Shown in pieces: positions 24,475 through 32,674 of a DNA stretch of 36,397 bases. Under the pieces are notes generated by a model. It saw only the letters and a program-made list of their open reading frames with translations. It made no database searches and was not told where the DNA came from. This stretch comes from Bacteroidota bacterium (GTDB lineage Bacteria; Bacteroidota; Bacteroidia; Bacteroidales; Prolixibacteraceae), in assembly GCA_023251455.1 (NCBI GenBank), contig JAHEYT010000067.1:1-36397 (forward strand), given 5' to 3'. The translations under genes and the position numbers were made by a program. Numbering within the stretch: position 1 is the first letter of the stretch; each line of letters opens with the position of its first letter.

Positions 24475-24750
24475 ATGATAAACGCCATTATACTTATCAA
24501 TGCAGAACGCACCAAAATCAATTCGGTAGCCGAACAACTGGTCAGTTTGCCTGGAATTACCGAAGTTTATTCCGTAAGCGGACGGTTCGATTTGGTAGCT
24601 GTCATCAGGCTTCCACATGCCGACGATCTGGCGGAACTCATAACTGAGAAAGTAACCAAGGTGGAAGGAATTACCAATACCGAGTCGATGGTTGCCTTTA
24701 AAACGCTTTCGAAAAGCGACATGGCCAGCATGTTTGAGCTGGGCGATTAG
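24475..24750 (+). CDS. Stand-alone Lrp/AsnC ligand-binding (RAM) domain protein
   Basis: 91 aa that correspond only to the RAM effector domain of Lrp/AsnC regulators: INAIILINAERTKINSVAEQL, LPGITEVYSVSGRFDLVAVIR, VEGITNTESMVAFKTL. There is no helix-turn-helix. Stand-alone RAM proteins form oligomers that bind small ligands, often amino acids. It follows hydG by 62 bp on the same strand and probably belongs to the same transcript. HydG consumes tyrosine, so an amino-acid-sensing role is a tempting but untested idea. Confidence 0.85.
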   Translation: MINAIILINAERTKINSVAEQLVSLPGITEVYSVSGRFDLVAVIRLPHADDLAELITEKVTKVEGITNTESMVAFKTLSKSDMASMFELGD

Positions 24751-24904
24751 TCTTAATCCGTTCCTGATTCTGTTTTAATCATTCATTCTCACCATGATAT
24801 TAACAAATTATATTTTTATGTAATTACTTTTCGAATTGTTTCAAATTTCAGAAATTGGTTGTATTTTGTACTTGTCATAAACCAAAACCAATTCTAAAGA
24901 AGCA

Positions 24905-25339
24905 ATGCCTGAAGAAAAAGACATTATTTATAAGAATCTTTGCTTTAAAATCAATTCTGAATTTAATTACCTCGAAGTTATCATTGATGACATCAATTTT
25001 TCAGACCAGGAAAGCTATATCGCCTCTGTTTCGGTAATGCTTGAATATGCTTTATCTGTTCGTCCATACTTCATTATCCTAAACAAGTTAAATTCACAAT
25101 TCAAGATATCACCGGTACTATATTCGTTTACTACAAAGAATATCATTGATCCGTTAAAATCAAGCGGTGTCAGGAAAATTATTTGCATGGCAAGTGAAGA
25201 AGAATATCAAAACCACTACAAGGACATCGAGATGATGGAACCCTTCATTAAGGGAGTTACTTCTAAAGTTGAGGCGATAAAATGGATCGGGAAAAATCGA
25301 CCACAAAATCTTGGAATAAACATTCCGACACCCGTATAA
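24905..25339 (+). CDS. Hypothetical protein, 144 aa
   Basis: Not recognised. The sequence alternates hydrophobic strands and helices (FNYLEVIIDDINF, YFIILNKLNSQF, VRKIICMASEEEYQ), as in a small alpha/beta domain of STAS or SpoIIAA-like type; no catalytic motif is seen. It has no signal peptide and would be cytoplasmic. It stands alone between the RAM-domain gene (154 bp upstream) and the superoxide dismutase gene. Confidence 0.65.
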   Translation: MPEEKDIIYKNLCFKINSEFNYLEVIIDDINFSDQESYIASVSVMLEYALSVRPYFIILNKLNSQFKISPVLYSFTTKNIIDPLKSSGVRKIICMASEEEYQNHYKDIEMMEPFIKGVTSKVEAIKWIGKNRPQNLGINIPTPV

Positions 25340-25384
25340 CCGTTTCATATTTGGGCTCATGAGGTTAAACAAAACACACGAACC

Positions 25385-25427
25385 AACTGTTTCTTATTCT
25401 TACAATTAGTCAATTAAGAAAACAGTT
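25385..25427. repeat. Imperfect inverted repeat before the superoxide dismutase gene
   Basis: AACTGTTTCTTA (25385-25396) and TTAAGAAAACAGTT (25414-25427) are complementary apart from a one-base bulge and end 23 bp before the SOD start. It may terminate the 144-aa protein gene (a T-rich stretch follows) or act as an SOD operator. Confidence 0.45.
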
Positions 25428-25450
25428 TTGATATTTTTAATTCAGAAATT

Positions 25451-26152
25451 ATGAAACGCAGAAATTTTATTGCCCTTGTCGGAACTTCGCTGGTCGCCGC
25501 CCCTGTATGGTCTAATGTATACAACTCCAAACTGCCTGCACAAAAGGCTATTGATGTAACCTTTCCGGAATTACCTTATGCCTACAATGCGCTGGAACCA
25601 GTCATTGATGCAAAAACGATGGAAATTCACTACAGCAAGCACCACAAGGCATATTTCACCAATTTTGTGGCAGCCCTTAAAGATACTCCTGCAGCCGAGA
25701 TGGATTTGAATGACTTATTCGCCGGAATCAGCAAACAACCAGCAGCTATTCGAAACAACGGTGGAGGTTATTACAATCATAAGTTATTCTGGGAAAATAT
25801 GAGTCCTGCAAAAACGAATCCTTCGCCGGTTCTGAAAAGTGCAATTGAGAAAAATTTTGGCTCAATGGATAAATTCAAAGAAGAATTCGCGAATGCCGCT
25901 AAAAAACATTTCGGAAGCGGCTGGGCCTGGCTGGTTGCTGGAAAAGATGGCAATCTTTTCGTAAGCGATACCCTCAATCAGGATAATCCACTGATGGATG
26001 TTGTTGAAAAGAAAGGAACTCCTCTCTTGTGTCTTGATGTTTGGGAACATGCTTATTACCTTCAATACCAAAATCGTAGGGCCGAATATGTTGACAAATT
26101 CTGGGACGTAGTGAACTGGGAAACTGTCAACAAACGATACGAAAACAGATAG
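25451..26152 (+). CDS. Superoxide dismutase, Mn/Fe type, with export signal
   Basis: 233 aa. The N-terminus KRRNFIALVGTSLVAAPVWS is a twin-arginine-like signal, unusual for this mostly cytoplasmic family. Metal ligands are H60, H110, D196 and H200 (DVWEHAYY). The Gly-rich NNGGGYYNH (102-110) and Q177 in NQDNPL fit the Mn-type second shell more than the Fe-type, though cambialistic use is possible. It converts superoxide to peroxide and oxygen, here probably in the periplasm. Flanked by an inverted repeat upstream and a hairpin downstream, it appears monocistronic. Confidence 0.93.
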   Translation: MKRRNFIALVGTSLVAAPVWSNVYNSKLPAQKAIDVTFPELPYAYNALEPVIDAKTMEIHYSKHHKAYFTNFVAALKDTPAAEMDLNDLFAGISKQPAAIRNNGGGYYNHKLFWENMSPAKTNPSPVLKSAIEKNFGSMDKFKEEFANAAKKHFGSGWAWLVAGKDGNLFVSDTLNQDNPLMDVVEKKGTPLLCLDVWEHAYYLQYQNRRAEYVDKFWDVVNWETVNKRYENR

Positions 26153-26171
26153 TTTAATCGGATGTAATTTC

Positions 26172-26208
26172 AGTGAGCGGGTGACTTAAAGTTTCCCGCT
26201 CACTACAT
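26172..26208 (+). terminator. Hairpin after superoxide dismutase
   Basis: Perfect 10-bp arms AGTGAGCGGG (26172-26181) and CCCGCTCACT (26195-26204); the following sequence is only weakly T-rich. Confidence 0.65.
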
Positions 26209-26264
26209 TTTAGACCTATTCGTCCGTAGTTTTTTATAACTTTCCAACATTAAATACAAATGCC

Positions 26265-27059
26265 ATGATTGAAAATGTAGTCATTATCGGAGCAGGAAAC
26301 CTGGCCACTCAACTGGCTTTTTCCTTGTTCGAAAAAGGAATTCAGGTAAAGCAGGTTTACAGTCGGAAAATTGAATCCGCATCTGAATTGGCCAAAAAAG
26401 TGAATGCCAGCTTCACCAATGATTTATCACAACTCTTTCCTGAAGCTGATTTGTATGTGATTGCTGTTAAGGATTCTGCCATTCAGGAAGTATTGGAAAA
26501 CCTACAGATAGGCGAAAGCCAGCTGATTGTGCATACTGCCGGCAGTGTTCCCATGAGTATACTGGATGGATTCAGCAACAATTACGGCGTATTCTACCCA
26601 CTTCAAACCTTTTCGAAAAGCAGAAAGATTGATTTCTCAGATATTCCGATTTGTATTGAAGCCAGCCATGCCACTACCTTTCTGGAGTTGGAAAAACTAG
26701 GTGAAAAACTTTCATCTTCAGTTAACCAGATTAATTCTGACGAACGAAAAACATTGCACCTTGCAGCTGTTTTTGTCAACAATTTTGTAAATCACCTTTA
26801 TAGCATCGGAGCCGACATACTTCACGAGAAAAAGCTGAATTTCGATTTGCTTAAACCACTCATCCGTGAAACTGCTGAAAAAATTGAGACACTTCATCCG
26901 ATTGATGCACAAACCGGACCAGCCAAGCGGAACGACCAAAATACCATCAATGCCCAATTAAAAATGCTTTACGATAAACCTGAATATCAGAAAATCTATA
27001 GCTTTGCGACCGAAAGCATTTTTCGGCTTCAACAAAAACACAATCATGACCTTCTTTAA
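26265..27059 (+). CDS. Rossmann-fold DUF2520 domain protein
   Basis: 264 aa. NAD(P)-binding Rossmann start VVIIGAGNLATQLAFSLF with the second strand VKQVYSRK, then a helical DUF2520 domain (about 125-260, with NNFVNHLYSIGADIL and the GPAKRNDQNTINAQ stretch). It resembles pyrroline-5-carboxylate reductase-like dehydrogenases; the substrate is unknown. Its stop overlaps the kdsC start by 14 nt. The order DUF2520, kdsC, maf is a recurring arrangement in Bacteroidota as I recall it. TAACTTTC at 26237-26244 is a near-match -7 box. Confidence 0.88.
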   Translation: MIENVVIIGAGNLATQLAFSLFEKGIQVKQVYSRKIESASELAKKVNASFTNDLSQLFPEADLYVIAVKDSAIQEVLENLQIGESQLIVHTAGSVPMSILDGFSNNYGVFYPLQTFSKSRKIDFSDIPICIEASHATTFLELEKLGEKLSSSVNQINSDERKTLHLAAVFVNNFVNHLYSIGADILHEKKLNFDLLKPLIRETAEKIETLHPIDAQTGPAKRNDQNTINAQLKMLYDKPEYQKIYSFATESIFRLQQKHNHDLL

Positions 27060-27576
27060 AGAAAGACTTAAAAATATCAAAGCCTTCATTTTCGATGTTG
27101 ACGGAGTGTTGTCGTACGACATTTCACCACTCGACGAAAGCGGTGATCCGGTGAGAACGGCTAATGTAAAAGATGGATTCGCAATTCGTTACGCACTTCA
27201 AAATGGATTTCAGATGGCCATCATTACCGGTGCGAATACACAACGGGTGAAACTTCGGTACAAAAAACTGGGAGTCGAGCACATTTACCTGAATTCGTTC
27301 AATAAAACAGAATGTCTGGATGAAATTCTGGCAAAAACCGGTTTAAAGAAAGACGAAATTCTATACATGGGCGACGACCTGGTCGATTTTCCAATCATGA
27401 AAGAAATTGGCATCCCAACTTGTCCGGTCGATGCTGTTCCTGAAATAAAAGCTATTTCGCTCTATATTTCCGACAAAAAAGGAGGTGAAGGCTGCGTTCG
27501 CGATGTGATTGAGCAGGTGATGCGGTCGCAGCAGAAATGGTTTGGTCAGGAAATCAAAGGCATCAAAGCGGATTAG
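27046..27576 (+). CDS. kdsC: 3-deoxy-D-manno-octulosonate 8-phosphate phosphatase KdsC
   Basis: 176-aa HAD-superfamily C0-type phosphatase that yields free Kdo for lipopolysaccharide inner core. The catalytic motif FDVDGVLS has nucleophile D17 and acid/base D19; motif II is IITGANT; motif III/IV are KLGVEHIYLN and MGDDLVDFPIM. Length is typical of KdsC without a cap domain. The ATG at 27046 is chosen for the overlap with DUF2520; an upstream ATG at 27004 lies well inside that gene. Its product was probably retained in a Gram-negative envelope context. Confidence 0.9.
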   Translation: MTFFKERLKNIKAFIFDVDGVLSYDISPLDESGDPVRTANVKDGFAIRYALQNGFQMAIITGANTQRVKLRYKKLGVEHIYLNSFNKTECLDEILAKTGLKKDEILYMGDDLVDFPIMKEIGIPTCPVDAVPEIKAISLYISDKKGGEGCVRDVIEQVMRSQQKWFGQEIKGIKAD

Positions 27577-27577
27577 T

Positions 27578-27706
27578 CGCCAGTCACAGTTTTCAGTCGC
27601 AGTAAACAAAAGTCTTTAGTGGTCATTTGTTTCACGTCATTAAATTGTCATTAGTTTTATTTTGCAATTAAATGACTATGAATGACTCAATGACAATAAA
27701 TGACAA
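27578..27706. repeat. Cluster of AATGAC/GTCATT hexamers between kdsC and maf
   Basis: GTCATT occurs at 27622, 27636 and 27647, and its complement AATGAC at 27671, 27681, 27689 and 27699: seven copies in 83 bp, arranged as two opposed groups. Just before it, CAGTCAC and CAGTCGC alternate at 27581-27600. Confidence 0.75.
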
Positions 27707-27722
27707 ATCTGAAACCATAACC

Positions 27723-28304
27723 ATGTTTTTGCACAACCTAGAACAATTTGAAATCATTCTGGCATCAAAGTCCCCGCGCCGGCAGCAGCTGCTAACCGAT
27801 TTAGGATTGAAATTCAGCGTTCAGTCGATGGATATTCCCGAAGAATTTCCGGAAAATTTGGGGATGAATGAGGTGCCTGTTTTCCTGGCCGAACTGAAAG
27901 CCGAGGCATTTCGTCCACAATTAAAAACCAATCAATTGGTAATTACTGCCGACACTATCGTTTGGCTCGATGGGAAAGTACTTGGCAAACCGGTTGATTA
28001 TGACGATGGATTCAGGATGCTAAAAGATTTATCAGGAAAAAAGCATCAGGTAATAACTGGCGTGTGTTTACTTTCCGCCGAGAAAAAAGTGTCGTTTTAT
28101 GCGTCGACCGATGTGTGGTTTAAGGAATTATCCGACGAGGAGATTCACTATTACATAGAGCATTACCATCCATACGATAAGGCTGGTGCCTACGGAATTC
28201 AGGAATGGATTGGCTACGTTGGCATCTATCACATTGAAGGCTCTTTTTTCAATGTGATGGGATTGCCGGTGCAAAGTGTTTATGAACATTTGAAAACCTT
28301 CTGA
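27723..28304 (+). CDS. maf: Maf family nucleoside triphosphate pyrophosphatase
   Basis: 193 aa. Maf proteins hydrolyse dTTP/UTP or modified nucleotides to monophosphates. The signature ILASKSPRRQQLL opens the protein, followed by ITADTIVWLDGKVLGKP, KHQVITGVCLL and YDKAGAYGIQEWIG. The ATG at 27723 (MFLHNLEQFE) is chosen because the longer reading from 27672 adds 17 residues encoded by the AATGAC repeat cluster. Same strand as DUF2520 and kdsC, 146 bp downstream. Confidence 0.9.
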   Translation: MFLHNLEQFEIILASKSPRRQQLLTDLGLKFSVQSMDIPEEFPENLGMNEVPVFLAELKAEAFRPQLKTNQLVITADTIVWLDGKVLGKPVDYDDGFRMLKDLSGKKHQVITGVCLLSAEKKVSFYASTDVWFKELSDEEIHYYIEHYHPYDKAGAYGIQEWIGYVGIYHIEGSFFNVMGLPVQSVYEHLKTF

Positions 28305-28402
28305 ACCCTCCGTTCTTCAGTGCTTAAAAACAGACCTTTGCACTAGCAATAATCTTAGGATAAATAGTAGCTTGCACACACATCTTCCTAAAAATATAAT
28401 AT

Positions 28403-29407
28403 ATGAAATCATATCGATTTTTGATCATTCTGATGCTCGGTGTATCCTTTATTCAAATATCAGGTTGTAAACACGAAAAACCTAAAATCGGGATCCTGAT
28501 TCATAGTTATGAAAATGCCCGTTGGACAAAAGATAAGGATTATCTGGTTGAAAATCTCACCAAAGAGGGAGCCGATGTTATGCTTGAAGTCGCCAATAAT
28601 GATCAGCAGAAACAAATTGCACAGGCTGCCGAAATGATAAAAAATGGAGTTCAGGTATTGATTGTAATTCCGATCAATCAGGACAAAGCAGCTCCGATTG
28701 TTGAAATGGCGCATGAAGCTAATGTGAAAGTTATTGCCTACGACCGCCTGATCAACGGGTGCAAGCTCGATTATTACATTACGGCAAATAGCACCCGCAT
28801 TGGCGAACTTCAGGCTTCGTACCTGACCTCACTGAAACCCAAAGGTAAATATGCATTGATTTGCGGTTCGAAACACGACGACAATTCGATGAAACTTTTC
28901 CTTGGACAAATGAACATTCTACAGCCTTTTATGGAGAAAGGAGATATTCAGCTTGTTTACAGTGAATTTACTGAAGACTGGTCTCCGGCGGAAGGAGCTT
29001 TGCATGCCAATCGCCTCTTTGATCAAAATCAAGATTCGATTACTGCAATTATTACCGGAAGCGATGCAATTGCCGATGGTGTACTCTCGGTTTTAAAAGA
29101 GAAGGGATTAGACGGAAAAGTGATGGTTGCCGGACAGGATGCAGAACTTGACAATGTAAAAGCCATAATAAGTGGGACACAAACTTGTGACATTCTGAAA
29201 CCTTTGAAGGAAATGGCTTCAACAACGGCCCAGCTGGCAGTATCGCTTGCACTTGAAAAGCCAATAAAGATGAAGTTTTCAAACGAAAGTAACGGAAAAG
29301 CTCTGGTGAAATCAATATTGATCGACGCAACAGTTGTTAATCAGAACAACATCGAAAATACGGTTATCGCCTCCGGATTTCATAGCGCAGCCGATTTAAA
29401 CAAATAA
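28403..29407 (+). CDS. XylF-like periplasmic sugar-binding lipoprotein, orphan
   Basis: 334 aa with lipobox ISGC near residue 22. It belongs to the periplasmic-binding-protein family 1 of sugar ABC systems (Peripla_BP_4): PKIGILIHSYENARWTKDKDYL, VLIVIPINQDKAAPIVEMA, VIAYDRLI and ITAIITGSDAIADGVLSVL are typical of D-xylose/ribose-type proteins. No permease or ATPase gene is adjacent, so it may serve as a ligand sensor or work with a distant transporter. The ligand is not deducible. Next gene is the S46 peptidase, with 134 bp between. Confidence 0.85.
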   Translation: MKSYRFLIILMLGVSFIQISGCKHEKPKIGILIHSYENARWTKDKDYLVENLTKEGADVMLEVANNDQQKQIAQAAEMIKNGVQVLIVIPINQDKAAPIVEMAHEANVKVIAYDRLINGCKLDYYITANSTRIGELQASYLTSLKPKGKYALICGSKHDDNSMKLFLGQMNILQPFMEKGDIQLVYSEFTEDWSPAEGALHANRLFDQNQDSITAIITGSDAIADGVLSVLKEKGLDGKVMVAGQDAELDNVKAIISGTQTCDILKPLKEMASTTAQLAVSLALEKPIKMKFSNESNGKALVKSILIDATVVNQNNIENTVIASGFHSAADLNK

Positions 29408-29509
29408 AGTACTCTGGAGAAATTAATTTCACAACATCCAGGTCTTGCAACAGAATACATTTTTATTGATACTATGACAAAATCAGGATTTTTGATTTTG
29501 ATCTATTGT

Positions 29510-29517
29510 TACTTTTG
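29510..29517 (+). promoter_or_regulatory. Predicted -7 promoter box of the S46 peptidase gene
   Basis: TACTTTTG matches TAnnTTTG exactly, 24 bp before the ATG at 29542. Confidence 0.45.
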
Positions 29518-29541
29518 ACCCTGAAAATAAATCACAGAAAG

Positions 29542-31692
29542 ATGCTCAAGAAAAACCTGTTCCTTTCGGTATTTGCATTGCTTTCATTTTTGTCGTTGCA
29601 GGCAAAAGAAGGCATGTGGATTCCAACCTTACTCAACAAATACAATATCGAAGAAATGAAGCAAATGGGCTTCAAACTTACGGCCGATGATATATACAGT
29701 GTCAATCAGGCCAGCATGAAAGATGCCGTTGTTCTGTTTGGATCGGGATGCACCGCCGAACTAATTTCGGGCGACGGCTTGCTTATTACTAACCATCATT
29801 GCGGATTCGACGCCATTCAAAACCATAGCTCACTCCAACACGATTACCTGACCAATGGATTTTGGGCAAAAAATCATCAGGAGGAGCTTGCAAACCCTGG
29901 ATTAAGTGTTCGTTTTCTGAACCGGATGGAAGATGTTTCTGATCAGATTTTAGCTGGAACTGAAGGCAAACCAAACGATTCTATTTCGGTAGTTATTAGT
30001 CGGAATACAAAACAAATGATAGCCAAAGCTTCCGAAAAAGGGAAATTTGAAGCTGCCGTTCAACCGCTATTCTATGGAAATCAATATTTCCTGTACGTTT
30101 ATGAGGTTTTTACCGACGTGCGATTAGTTGGAGCGCCACCAACATCCATCGGAAAATTTGGTGGCGACACCGACAACTGGATGTGGCCACGCCACACTGG
30201 TGACTTTTCATACTTCCGTATTTATGCCAACAAAGACAACCAGCCAGCCAAATATTCGCCCGATAACGTTCCCTATAAACCGAAGAAATTTTTCAAAATC
30301 TCAATCAAAGGTGTTCAACCCAACGACTTTACCTTAGTATTTGGTTATCCCGGGAGAACTCAGGAATACCTGCCATCACAGGCAATTCAACAAATTATGG
30401 AACAGGGCGATCCGGATAAAATCAAAATCAGAGATCTGAAATTGGGCCTGCTTGCAACTGACATGAATAAAGATCCGGGAGTTCGGATTCAATACGCAGC
30501 CAAATATGCCAATACCAGCAATGCATGGAAAAAATGGCAAGGCGAAGTGAAAGGATTGAAACGACTGAACGCCATCGAAACCAAGCAGAAGTTCGAAAGC
30601 GAATTTAAGAATTGGGTTGATGCCAATCCGGAACGAAAAAGTCGCTACAGCGAAGTATTACCAAACTTCGAAAAGCTTTACAGCCAAATTGCTTCTTATA
30701 CCAAAGCCAATGATTATTATGGTGAAATCGTTCTGAGAGGAACAGATATTTTCAGCATCATTTCCTTCTTCGATGCGATTGAAGCTCGCTGGTCAACCTT
30801 GTCAACCGCCGATCAGCAAAAAATCCAAAATGCGATTCAGGCAAAGCTTGATGAGTATTTCAACGAATACAACCGGGCTACCGATGAAAAAGTTTTTGGG
30901 AAATTACTTGGCCTCTATGCCAAAGAAATGGATCCGGCATTTCTTCCTGAAGATTTTAAAACGCTCATGAGTAAAACAAGTCAGGACGAACTGATCAGCA
31001 AAGTTTATCGGAAGTCTGTATTCACCGATCAGGCAAAACTGGCTGAAATAACTTCAGGCCTGAATGCAAAAAAGCTTAAAACATTAAGCCAGGATCAGGT
31101 ATTTCAAATCTTCAGGAGCCTGAAAAAACAATTTGAATCGAAAGTTGAACCGTATTTTACTTCAATCCAGAAACAAATTGACGGAAACATGAAAACCTAC
31201 ACTGCGGGAATCATGGAAATGAATCAGGGCAAGTCCTTATGGCCCGATGCCAATAAAACACTGCGGGTATCCTACGGAAAAGTGGAAGGTTTTGAACCTA
31301 TGGACGGCGTAACTTACATTTATTATACAACTCTGGAAGGTATTATGCAAAAGGACAACCCGGCCATTTACGATTACAACGTTCCGCAGGCACTGCGCGA
31401 TTTATACCAGAAGAAAGACTATGGCCGATACGGGCAAAATGGGCAAATGAACGTTTGTTTCACTGCGTCAAATCATACCACCGGAGGTAATTCGGGAAGT
31501 CCGGTAATTGATGCCAATGGAAACCTGGTTGGTGTGAATTTCGACCGCTGCTGGGAAGGAACCATGAGCGACCTAATGTTCGATCCGGAAAGGTGCCGTA
31601 ACATTGCCCTCGATATTCGGTACGCGCTTTTCATTACCGACAAACTAGCCGGAGCTGGCTATTTGCTTGACGAAATGAAGATTGAGGAATAA
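29542..31692 (+). CDS. dpp11: S46 family dipeptidyl-peptidase, DPP11 type
   Basis: 716 aa, exported (signal about 1-21, ending LQA). Chymotrypsin-type triad: His in ITNHHCGFD (about 86), Asp in GGDTDNWMWPRHTGDFS, Ser651 in GGNSGSPV. R669 in NFDRCWEG lies 18 residues after the Ser, the spacing by which P. gingivalis DPP11 places its Arg673 that selects Asp/Glu at P1; DPP7 has Gly there. It would release acidic dipeptides from peptides in the periplasm, supporting amino-acid use. ATG at 29542 is preferred to an upstream TTG. Convergent with the Usp gene, with a 6-bp gap. Confidence 0.92.
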   Translation: MLKKNLFLSVFALLSFLSLQAKEGMWIPTLLNKYNIEEMKQMGFKLTADDIYSVNQASMKDAVVLFGSGCTAELISGDGLLITNHHCGFDAIQNHSSLQHDYLTNGFWAKNHQEELANPGLSVRFLNRMEDVSDQILAGTEGKPNDSISVVISRNTKQMIAKASEKGKFEAAVQPLFYGNQYFLYVYEVFTDVRLVGAPPTSIGKFGGDTDNWMWPRHTGDFSYFRIYANKDNQPAKYSPDNVPYKPKKFFKISIKGVQPNDFTLVFGYPGRTQEYLPSQAIQQIMEQGDPDKIKIRDLKLGLLATDMNKDPGVRIQYAAKYANTSNAWKKWQGEVKGLKRLNAIETKQKFESEFKNWVDANPERKSRYSEVLPNFEKLYSQIASYTKANDYYGEIVLRGTDIFSIISFFDAIEARWSTLSTADQQKIQNAIQAKLDEYFNEYNRATDEKVFGKLLGLYAKEMDPAFLPEDFKTLMSKTSQDELISKVYRKSVFTDQAKLAEITSGLNAKKLKTLSQDQVFQIFRSLKKQFESKVEPYFTSIQKQIDGNMKTYTAGIMEMNQGKSLWPDANKTLRVSYGKVEGFEPMDGVTYIYYTTLEGIMQKDNPAIYDYNVPQALRDLYQKKDYGRYGQNGQMNVCFTASNHTTGGNSGSPVIDANGNLVGVNFDRCWEGTMSDLMFDPERCRNIALDIRYALFITDKLAGAGYLLDEMKIEE

Positions 31693-31698
31693 TCCGGA

Positions 31699-32508
31699 TC
31701 AATCGCACAGCACACAAATGTCTTTTCGCGGATTAATCATCAAAATGGGCAGGTAGCCTGCTTTTCGGATGATTTTTTTCTCCGGAAGTCCAATTAGTAA
31801 ATCGATCAGCGAGATTGCGCTGCTTCCTGAAAAAATCAGTACATCGCCATTCAGCTCGTCTGCTTTGGCGATAGCTTCATTGCAAATCCCCCAACTGGAA
31901 GATTTCCCTGCAACCTCATGATGGCGGACGTTCAGGCTTGAAAGAAACTTCTTAAAAAAATTAAGGTTTCGCATTAATTTATTAGCCTGATCCTTTTCCG
32001 TTTCATGAGCATAAATCAGCTGTACCTGCGACTTGTTGAAACGGCCGAAATACGAGGCCCAGAGCGATGTTTCCTTCGAAGCTTTGCGGAAATCAATCGG
32101 AACCAGCACGTTTTTGTAGCTTAGAAATCGAGGAATTTCGCCGTTCACAAAAAGAAAGGCGATACTACTTTCCCTGAAGGCTTTCAATGCCCAATTGATA
32201 TCAGCCTGATGAAGTACAACCAAAACAGCTTCATAATCGTCAACCAGCTTTTGCATGTTATCGAGCAACGATTTCTGGAGCAGTAGCCATGAAATCTCCA
32301 TGTCGGGCAGATTTCCCTTCAGGGTTTTCGAGGTTTGAATCAATTTTTCCTGAAGATTATTTTTCAGAACTTTATCGTTCCAGATAGCCGTCAAGCAAAG
32401 CTCCTTCCTCAAAACACCAGCCATGCGAATTCCATGAACAATGACCTCTTTCATCCGTTCTGAGAAATCGCAAATAACCACAATTTTTTGTCCTGAAGAA
32501 TTTGACAT
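31699..32508 (-). CDS. Universal stress protein (tandem UspA-like)
   Basis: 269 aa with two UspA-like halves: the first begins KIVVICDFSERMKEVIVHGIRMA, the second YKNVLVPIDFRKASKETSLWASYFGRF and ends DVLIFSGSSAISLIDLLIGLPEKKIIRKAGYLPILMI. The glycine-rich ATP-binding motif is degenerate, so nucleotide binding is uncertain. It is divergent from the acyl-CoA synthetase gene; usp genes are often induced in starvation. Its stop is 6 bp from that of the convergent S46 peptidase. Confidence 0.82.
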   Translation of the reverse strand: MSNSSGQKIVVICDFSERMKEVIVHGIRMAGVLRKELCLTAIWNDKVLKNNLQEKLIQTSKTLKGNLPDMEISWLLLQKSLLDNMQKLVDDYEAVLVVLHQADINWALKAFRESSIAFLFVNGEIPRFLSYKNVLVPIDFRKASKETSLWASYFGRFNKSQVQLIYAHETEKDQANKLMRNLNFFKKFLSSLNVRHHEVAGKSSSWGICNEAIAKADELNGDVLIFSGSSAISLIDLLIGLPEKKIIRKAGYLPILMINPRKDICVLCD

Positions 32509-32644
32509 GTACTTGTCTTATAAAGTATAGAATCACAAAAGCGATCAACGTGAAACACGACTTTACAAACATAACTGATTTTTGCGAATGATGAACACCG
32601 CCAAAATGCAGGCAAAAGTCAGTTCCTTCCGAGATTGCTTTTGC

Positions 32645-32652
32645 TAACTTTG
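32645..32652 (+). promoter_or_regulatory. Predicted -7 promoter box of the acyl-CoA synthetase gene
   Basis: TAACTTTG matches TAnnTTTG exactly, 22 bp before the ATG; the -33 region is not clear. Confidence 0.5.
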
Positions 32653-32674
32653 TTTCAAACATAAAAGCCTGTCG

